Part shown: piece by piece, positions 6,678 through 10,687 of the stretch
How the letters are laid out: every line of letters begins with the position of its first letter
How positions within the stretch are numbered: position 1 is the stretch's first letter
NCBI GenBank assembly: GCA_049975325.1
Contig: JBNGDW010000060.1
Coordinates: forward strand, 1 to 10,687
Source of the DNA: JBNGDW01 sp049975325
Lineage (GTDB): Bacteria; Cloacimonadota; Cloacimonadia; JGIOTU-2; JBNGDW01
Reading direction: 5' to 3'
Length of the DNA stretch: 10,687 nucleotides
Notes under the pieces: generated by a model
The model's database searches: none
Seen by the model: the letters and a program-made list of their open reading frames with translations, nothing else
What the model was told of the DNA's origin: nothing
Made by a program: the position numbers and the translations under genes

Positions 6678-7085
6678 TCAGGAAATTATCTTATATTCAT
6701 ATGAAATAGGAACGCTTTTTTTAAGCATCACATATACCGGGCAATACCTTGATTCTGTTAATTCAATGGCGCGCTCCAATTTACTCTTATCCACATTGCC
6801 ATACACTTTGTATATAATATGAATAGATGTAAATACCTTAGGGTGTTCCTCGGCTATATCCGCTTTTGCAGTAACAACAAAGTCATTAAATTGGATACGC
6901 ATCTTTTGCAGTAACGAGACGATGTCCATTCCGGCACAGCCAACAAGTCCCATAAGGATAAGCTCCATCGGGCGAGCTCCTTGTCCATACTTTGCTGATA
7001 TTTTGCTATCGAGTATAATTGCATGATTTGAATCTGATACAGCCTTAAATTGTAATCCCTCAATATGTTTTAACTCTACTTCCAT
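6678..7085 (-). CDS. OsmC/Ohr-family protein
   Basis: A 135-residue member of the OsmC superfamily, cytoplasmic proteins of which the characterised ones reduce organic hydroperoxides with a cysteine pair. Both cysteines are present: Cys50 in PMELILMGLVGCAGMD and Cys115 in ESRYCPVYVML, with the conserved Glu41 near the first. The length and the GARPMELILMGLVGC motif look more like the YhfA-type branch than like Ohr or OsmC proper, so peroxidase activity is inferred. It lies 45 bases downstream of slipin and 33 bases upstream of purC on the same strand, probably in the same transcript. Its Shine-Dalgarno is weak (AGGA about 13 bases upstream), which also suggests that it is not translated strongly on its own. 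Confidence 0.9.
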   Translation of the reverse strand: MEVELKHIEGLQFKAVSDSNHAIILDSKISAKYGQGARPMELILMGLVGCAGMDIVSLLQKMRIQFNDFVVTAKADIAEEHPKVFTSIHIIYKVYGNVDKSKLERAIELTESRYCPVYVMLKKSVPISYEYKIIS

Positions 7086-7130
7086 AAGGCGAAGGAATCC
7101 TTTTCCTTAATAATACTGTCAAGATTTCGT

Positions 7131-7889
7131 CTAATCTTTTTTACTTTCCGTTACTTTCTCCAAGAAAGGTTTAATAAGATCTATCGGCACAGGAAAGATG
7201 ATAGTAGAATTCTTTTCAGCAGAAATATCAGTAAGGGTTTGGAGAAAACGAAGTTGAAGAGAGGATGGGGTTTTACTTAATATCCTTGCCGCTTCTGCTA
7301 GTTTTGTAGATGCTTGCAATTCACCTTCAGCATGAATGATTTTTGCGCGACGTTCTCTTTCTGCTTCGGCCTGACGTGCCATTGCTCTCTGCATAGTAGA
7401 AGGCAATTCAACATCTTTTACCTCCACAACAGAAACCTTTACACCCCATGGGTCTGTTTCCTCATCAATTACTTGCTGTAGTTCCTGGCTAATTTTTTCC
7501 CTTTCTGATAAGAGCTCATCAAGCTGTGACTTCCCAAGTATAGTTCTTAAAGTGGTCTGTGCAATCTGAGATGTAGCAGTAATATAATTTTCCACCTTGA
7601 CTATTGCATCTTCTGGATTAACTACACGGAAGTAAACCACGGCGTTAACAGATACAGGCACATTGTCCTTGGTTATTATATCTTGGGGAGGCACATCCAT
7701 CGTAACTGTTCGTAGCTCTACCTTTACCATCTTATCGATAAACGGTATCAGAATAAAGATACCTGGTCCTTTTGCACGTAACAGTCGCCCTAAACGAAAA
7801 ACTACACCCCGTTCATACTCGCGCACAATTCGTATTGAACGCAAAAGTATGATTACTAGCAAAACTATTACTACAATAAGTATATTCAT
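7131..7889 (-). CDS. Slipin (stomatin-like SPFH/band 7 membrane protein)
   Basis: A prokaryotic stomatin of 252 residues, expected to form oligomeric membrane-associated rings or microdomains. The N-terminal hydrophobic anchor is at about 2-17. The SPFH/band 7 domain spans about 20-175: REYERGVVFRLGRL (23-36), GPGIFILIPFIDK (41-53), VPPQDIITKDNVPVSVNAVVY (66-86). A charged helical/coiled-coil segment follows (about 165-205, AEAERERRAKIIHAEGE), then the C-terminal motif NSTIIFPVPIDL (227-238). The start ATG 7889 has AGGAGA (7895-7900) 5 bases upstream, and a promoter lies about 40 bases further. It heads the leftward gene group. Slipins are often encoded beside an NfeD-type partner. None is present here, so the partner, if any, is elsewhere. 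The exact function is unresolved for the family. Confidence 0.94.
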   Translation of the reverse strand: MNILIVVIVLLVIILLRSIRIVREYERGVVFRLGRLLRAKGPGIFILIPFIDKMVKVELRTVTMDVPPQDIITKDNVPVSVNAVVYFRVVNPEDAIVKVENYITATSQIAQTTLRTILGKSQLDELLSEREKISQELQQVIDEETDPWGVKVSVVEVKDVELPSTMQRAMARQAEAERERRAKIIHAEGELQASTKLAEAARILSKTPSSLQLRFLQTLTDISAEKNSTIIFPVPIDLIKPFLEKVTESKKD

Positions 7890-7927
7890 AAAATTCTCCT
7901 TTAAAAATTTTATTTTAGAATAATTCT

Positions 7928-7957
7928 ATTATTAGTCACAAAGAAATATATTGTCAA
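7928..7957 (-). promoter_or_regulatory. Candidate sigma70 promoter for the slipin-to-117-aa operon
   Basis: Read on the minus strand, a perfect TTGACA (7957-7952) is followed after 18 bases by AATAAT (7933-7928), a five-of-six match. Transcription would start near 7921, giving a leader of about 32 nt that contains the AGGAGA of slipin. No comparably good promoter is seen between slipin and 5033. Confidence 0.6.
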
Positions 7958-8259
7958 CCTTTTTATCTGGAGGCACAATCTAAATCTATAAATACTCCGA
8001 AGTAATCATTCATAAACTATTATTAAATTTTTGTCAGGCATAAAGTTATCAAAACTATTTACTTATTCTTTCATTCACATACACAAAATTAGCGGATTTG
8101 AGAGGAGCCGATTTTTAATAGTTTGGAATTTAAAGTTGAAGAGCAGCACCTTTAATGGTTTCGCTCAATATTTTATGGCTGTTAGCATATATATTCTGCT
8201 TTATTTCCGTAAAAGTTTTTGTCTATGAATACTTAGGGTGAAGTTTACTAATCAGTTTT
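7958..8259. other. Gene-free AT-rich spacer downstream of hppA
   Basis: About 300 bases between the hppA stop and the slipin promoter. I see no convincing gene, RNA or clear terminator. There are only weak AT-rich repeats, for example AAACTATTA (8014-8022) with its inverted copy TAATAGTTT (8116-8124). A frame at 8031-8228 on the plus strand begins with TTG, lacks a ribosome site and has no recognisable protein character. Confidence 0.5.
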
Positions 8260-10473
8260 TTAGAAAATACCAAGAAAGTTTTGTATTGCTGGAGAATATG
8301 CTACAACTAGGCCTGTCACGATAAGGCTAATCATAGCCATCAATTTTATCAAGATATTGAGAGATGGACCTGAAGTATCCTTGCAAGGGTCACCAACCGT
8401 ATCACCGATGATAGAGGCTTTATGTGCCTCGGAGCCTTTACCTCCATAGTTTCCTTCTTCTATATATTTTTTGGCATTATCCCATGCCCCTCCAGCATTA
8501 TTGAGCATGACAGCAAGAGTAAAACCAGTGATTAGTCCGCCTGCAAGCAGTCCCATTACACCCGCTACACCAAGAAAAAGCCCAACTAAAATCGGTATAA
8601 CTATTGCTAGAAGGGAGGGCCAGATCATCTCTTTCTGGGCAGCCCGGGTAGAAATGTCAACACAGGCAGCATAATCCGGCTTTGCAGCCCCTTCCATAAT
8701 CCCAGGTATCTCCCGAAATTGCCTTCGCACCTCTTCTACCATTTTCCCCGCAGCTCGCCCTACGGCTTTCATTGTCAAGGAGCAGAACACAAAAGCAGTC
8801 ATTGCTCCAAGAAGAAGTCCGACCAGAACCTTTGGATTCATAAGCGTAACATCATAATGACATATAAAGTCCGAAATAGTAGCAGTTGCGACATCGATGA
8901 CTTCTCCGGATACTTCAATCGTACTTTGCCCTAAATGGTTAAGACTTATTTTAACCTCTTCGATATAAGAGGCAAGTAGTGCCATAGCAGTAAATGCGGC
9001 TGAGCCAATTGCAAACCCTTTGCCAGTAGCGGCTGTGGTATTGCCCAGTGCATCAAGAGCATCTGTACGCTTTCGCACCTCGGAGCCAAGCTTACTCATC
9101 TCCGCATTACCGCCAGCATTATCCGCTATTGGGCCATAAGCATCTGAAGCTAATGTAATTCCTAATGTAGAGAGCATACCTACCGCAGCCATACCTATGC
9201 CGTAAAGCCCAACTGTAATTTCATGAAATCCGCCAGCAAAGCCAAAGGCAAGCAATATTCCAACGCCAACTACAATAAGAGGCATACCCACAGAGCGCAT
9301 CCCAACAACCAGTCCCTCAATAATGAGTGTAGCGGTTCCTGTTTCTGATTGTTGGGCGATACTTTTCGTCGGTTTATAGTGAGATGAGGTGTAATATTCC
9401 GCAGATTTTCCTATAAAAACGCCTGCCAGAAGACCAATAGCAATAGCACCCCATATTCCCCAGGGATTTACCAGAGTATTACCCTGCAAAAGCAGGTTTA
9501 CCAGAATGGCAGATATAATCAAAATGGTTACTGCAGCAGTATTTGTTCCTCGTGAGATTGCTTTTAATAAATCTTTTTGTGATGACCCTTCTTTTGTTCT
9601 TACGAGGAAAACCCCGAGTATTGAGAGAATTATCCCCATCCCTGCAATAATCATTGGGAGGATTGCTGCATTGAATTGAATTGTTGATGAAGAGTGAAAG
9701 GCAGCCGCGCCTAATGCACATGCGGCAAGTATAGAGGCACAATATGACTCAAAAAGGTCTGCTCCCATGCCAGCCACATCGCCCACATTATCCCCTACAT
9801 TATCAGCAATTGTAGCTGGATTCCGTATATCATCTTCAGGTATGCCTGCTTCTACCTTTCCTACCAGATCTGCTCCAACATCGGCTGCTTTTGTAAAAAT
9901 ACCGCCGCCTACACGAGCAAAAAGAGCCTGAAAGGATGCACCCATTCCGAAAGTAAGCATAATCACAGTAATCTCATTCAAATCTTGAATTTCTACCACA
10001 TAATAAAGCACAATAAAGCTTAATGAAATAAAAAGCAGTCCTAACCCGACTACCACAAGCCCCATCACGGCTCCACTACGAAACGCAATCTTTAAGGCTC
10101 TATTAAGGGAGTGTCGGGCGCCCTCGGCTGTACGACTGCTTGCACTCGTAGCCGTTATCATACCCCAATATCCCGCAAGCGCGCTTAAAAATCCTCCCAG
10201 TAAAAACGCAAATGGTGTCCAGACACTTAAAAGATGAAGCCCAAAAGAAAGAATTATAAAGAAGATAAAAGTAACTCCAAAAAACAACGCTACAACAGTA
10301 TATTGTCGCTTTAAATATGTTATAGCACCTTCCTTTACATATTGAGCAATCTGCTGCATCGAGGGAGTGCCAGGGGGCTGCTTGCGCATAGATCGAAAAA
10401 ACATATAAGCAAAGACTATACCTAACACAGAAGCGATCGGAGCTATAAGGAAAAGGGTATTACCAATGTCCAT
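8260..10473 (-). CDS. hppA: Membrane-bound ion-pumping pyrophosphatase, K+-dependent Na+-type
   Basis: Hydrolyses cytoplasmic pyrophosphate and pumps cations across the membrane. The 737 residues and about 16 hydrophobic segments are normal for the family. The catalytic motifs are intact: DLVGKVE (202-208), NPATIADNVGDNVGDVAGMGADLFESY (218-244), SDAYGPIADNAGGNAEMS (443-460) and GDTVGDPCKDTSGPS (690-704). In the family the Glu in DLFESY (Glu242) marks the Na+-transporting type, whereas plant-like H+ pumps carry it one helix turn later. GNTTAATGKG (477-486), with Ala481 and Gly484, is the K+-dependent form, not the K+-independent GNTTK...T form. Dual Na+/H+ transport cannot be excluded. ATG 10473 has AGAGG (10481-10485) 7 bases upstream. 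A gene reads away on the opposite strand, and a palindrome lies in the shared upstream region. Confidence 0.96.
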   Translation of the reverse strand: MDIGNTLFLIAPIASVLGIVFAYMFFRSMRKQPPGTPSMQQIAQYVKEGAITYLKRQYTVVALFFGVTFIFFIILSFGLHLLSVWTPFAFLLGGFLSALAGYWGMITATSASSRTAEGARHSLNRALKIAFRSGAVMGLVVVGLGLLFISLSFIVLYYVVEIQDLNEITVIMLTFGMGASFQALFARVGGGIFTKAADVGADLVGKVEAGIPEDDIRNPATIADNVGDNVGDVAGMGADLFESYCASILAACALGAAAFHSSSTIQFNAAILPMIIAGMGIILSILGVFLVRTKEGSSQKDLLKAISRGTNTAAVTILIISAILVNLLLQGNTLVNPWGIWGAIAIGLLAGVFIGKSAEYYTSSHYKPTKSIAQQSETGTATLIIEGLVVGMRSVGMPLIVVGVGILLAFGFAGGFHEITVGLYGIGMAAVGMLSTLGITLASDAYGPIADNAGGNAEMSKLGSEVRKRTDALDALGNTTAATGKGFAIGSAAFTAMALLASYIEEVKISLNHLGQSTIEVSGEVIDVATATISDFICHYDVTLMNPKVLVGLLLGAMTAFVFCSLTMKAVGRAAGKMVEEVRRQFREIPGIMEGAAKPDYAACVDISTRAAQKEMIWPSLLAIVIPILVGLFLGVAGVMGLLAGGLITGFTLAVMLNNAGGAWDNAKKYIEEGNYGGKGSEAHKASIIGDTVGDPCKDTSGPSLNILIKLMAMISLIVTGLVVAYSPAIQNFLGIF

Positions 10474-10492
10474 TTTATTACCTCTGTAGAAA

Positions 10493-10503
10493 ATTTAGTA
10501 AAT
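10493..10503. repeat. ATTTAGTAAAT palindrome upstream of hppA
   Basis: A perfect 11-base palindrome with an odd centre, about 20 bases upstream of the hppA start. Its 10-base core recurs inverted as ATTTACTAAA at 10585-10594, on the other side of the large stem-loop. It could be a pair of operator sites, or chance in AT-rich DNA. Confidence 0.35.
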
Positions 10504-10553
10504 GTCTAATTTTTTAATACAATTTTTTCTTCGTCAAGAAAAGAAAGTGAGAC

Positions 10554-10583
10554 TCCAGAGAATTCCCTATGGAATTTTCTGGA
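10554..10583. repeat. 13-bp stem palindrome in a divergent promoter region
   Basis: TCCAGAGAATTCC (10554-10566) and GGAATTTTCTGGA (10571-10583) are inverted copies with one G-U-type mismatch and a 4-base spacer (CTAT). It lies midway between TTGACG on the minus strand (10537-10532) and TTGACA on the plus strand (10599-10604). No T-run follows on either strand, so a protein-binding operator is more likely than a terminator. Confidence 0.65.
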
Positions 10584-10598
10584 AATTTACTAAAAAAC

Positions 10599-10627
10599 TT
10601 GACAAGAAATTTTTACAGAGTTCATTC
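10599..10627 (+). promoter_or_regulatory. Possible promoter of the rightward gene
   Basis: TTGACA (10599-10604) is a perfect -35 box, but the sequence at the -10 distance (TTCATTC, 10621-10627) matches poorly. If it is used, transcription would start within a few bases of ATG 10636, another potential leaderless start. Confidence 0.35.
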
Positions 10628-10635
10628 TGGTCATT

Positions 10636-10687
10636 ATGAAAAAACAAAGAAAAGGATTAAAGTTGAATGTACAGAGGATAATCTCTA
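10636..10687 (+). CDS. 5' end of an unidentified gene, cut by the window edge
   Basis: ATG 10636 opens a frame that runs off the right edge after 17 codons (MKKQRKGLKLNVQRIIS). The frame is closed upstream by TGA at 10600-10602. The very basic start followed by the beginning of a hydrophobic stretch would suit a signal peptide or a membrane protein, but too little is visible to name it. No good Shine-Dalgarno precedes the ATG. The support is its position divergent from hppA and behind a TTGACA box. Confidence 0.45.
   Translation, partial: MKKQRKGLKLNVQRIIS

Noticed and set aside
6450..6822. Plus-strand open frames across the purC-osmC junction
   Set aside because: Both lie antisense to genes with intact family motifs and have no protein features of their own.
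7092..7102. AAGGAATCCTT small palindrome upstream of osmC
   Set aside because: Only 5-base arms, in a purine/pyrimidine-rich stretch. Too short to claim a regulatory site.
7117..7122. TTGACA on the minus strand between slipin and osmC
   Set aside because: A perfect -35 hexamer, but no -10-like sequence lies 16-18 bases downstream, so a separate osmC promoter is not supported.
8031..8228. 65-codon plus-strand open frame in the spacer downstream of hppA
   Set aside because: It starts with TTG, has no ribosome site, is rich in Phe/Ile/Ser as expected from AT-rich noncoding DNA, and shows no recognisable motif.
1..10687. Frameshifted genes, transposons, CRISPR arrays, toxin-antitoxin or defence genes
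   Set aside because: All complete genes are full length with intact motifs. No transposase, integrase, regularly spaced repeats or defence-type domains were seen on either strand.

Overview
The window carries ordinary bacterial core genes at moderate-to-low G+C (roughly 40% by eye) with tight spacing. There is no insertion sequence, integrase, CRISPR array, tRNA or rRNA that I can see. MurJ implies a peptidoglycan-building bacterium. The lineage cannot be fixed from the sequence. The long-form PurC, a monofunctional slipin, a Na+-type membrane pyrophosphatase and mixed Shine-Dalgarno use would fit one of several uncultivated AT-rich bacterial lineages, but I do not assign one.

Layout: (1) 1-270 holds the last 32 codons of an unidentified + strand gene, then a spacer with nested inverted repeats and a promoter-like site. 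(2) 271-4988 is a rightward block: an HtrA/DegS-like envelope protease, the lipid II flippase MurJ, and the excision nuclease subunit UvrC, which appears to have its own promoter and a leaderless start. (3) 4978-5024 is a terminator region whose main hairpin overlaps the uvrC stop codon and can serve both strands. (4) 7889-5033 is a leftward directon, probably one operon read from a promoter at 7928-7957: slipin (stomatin/SPFH), an OsmC-family protein, PurC (SAICAR synthase), a stand-alone receiver protein, and an unrecognised 117-residue protein. The last three are joined by a 1-base (TAGTG) and a 4-base (ATGA) overlap. (5) 7890-8259 is a long spacer. (6) 10473-8260 is hppA, with the residue signatures of a K+-dependent, Na+-pumping membrane pyrophosphatase. 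(7) 10474-10635 is a divergent intergenic region with a 13-bp stem palindrome midway between two TTGAC boxes. The start of another + strand gene runs off the right edge.

How the genes relate: HtrA, MurJ, slipin and HppA all act at or across the cytoplasmic membrane or envelope. PurC makes pyrophosphate-generating purine metabolism relevant to HppA only in a general way, and no dedicated pathway is encoded here. I found no clearly new biological system. The best candidates for something undescribed are the purC-coupled receiver plus its 117-residue partner, and the symmetric palindrome in the hppA divergent promoter region.
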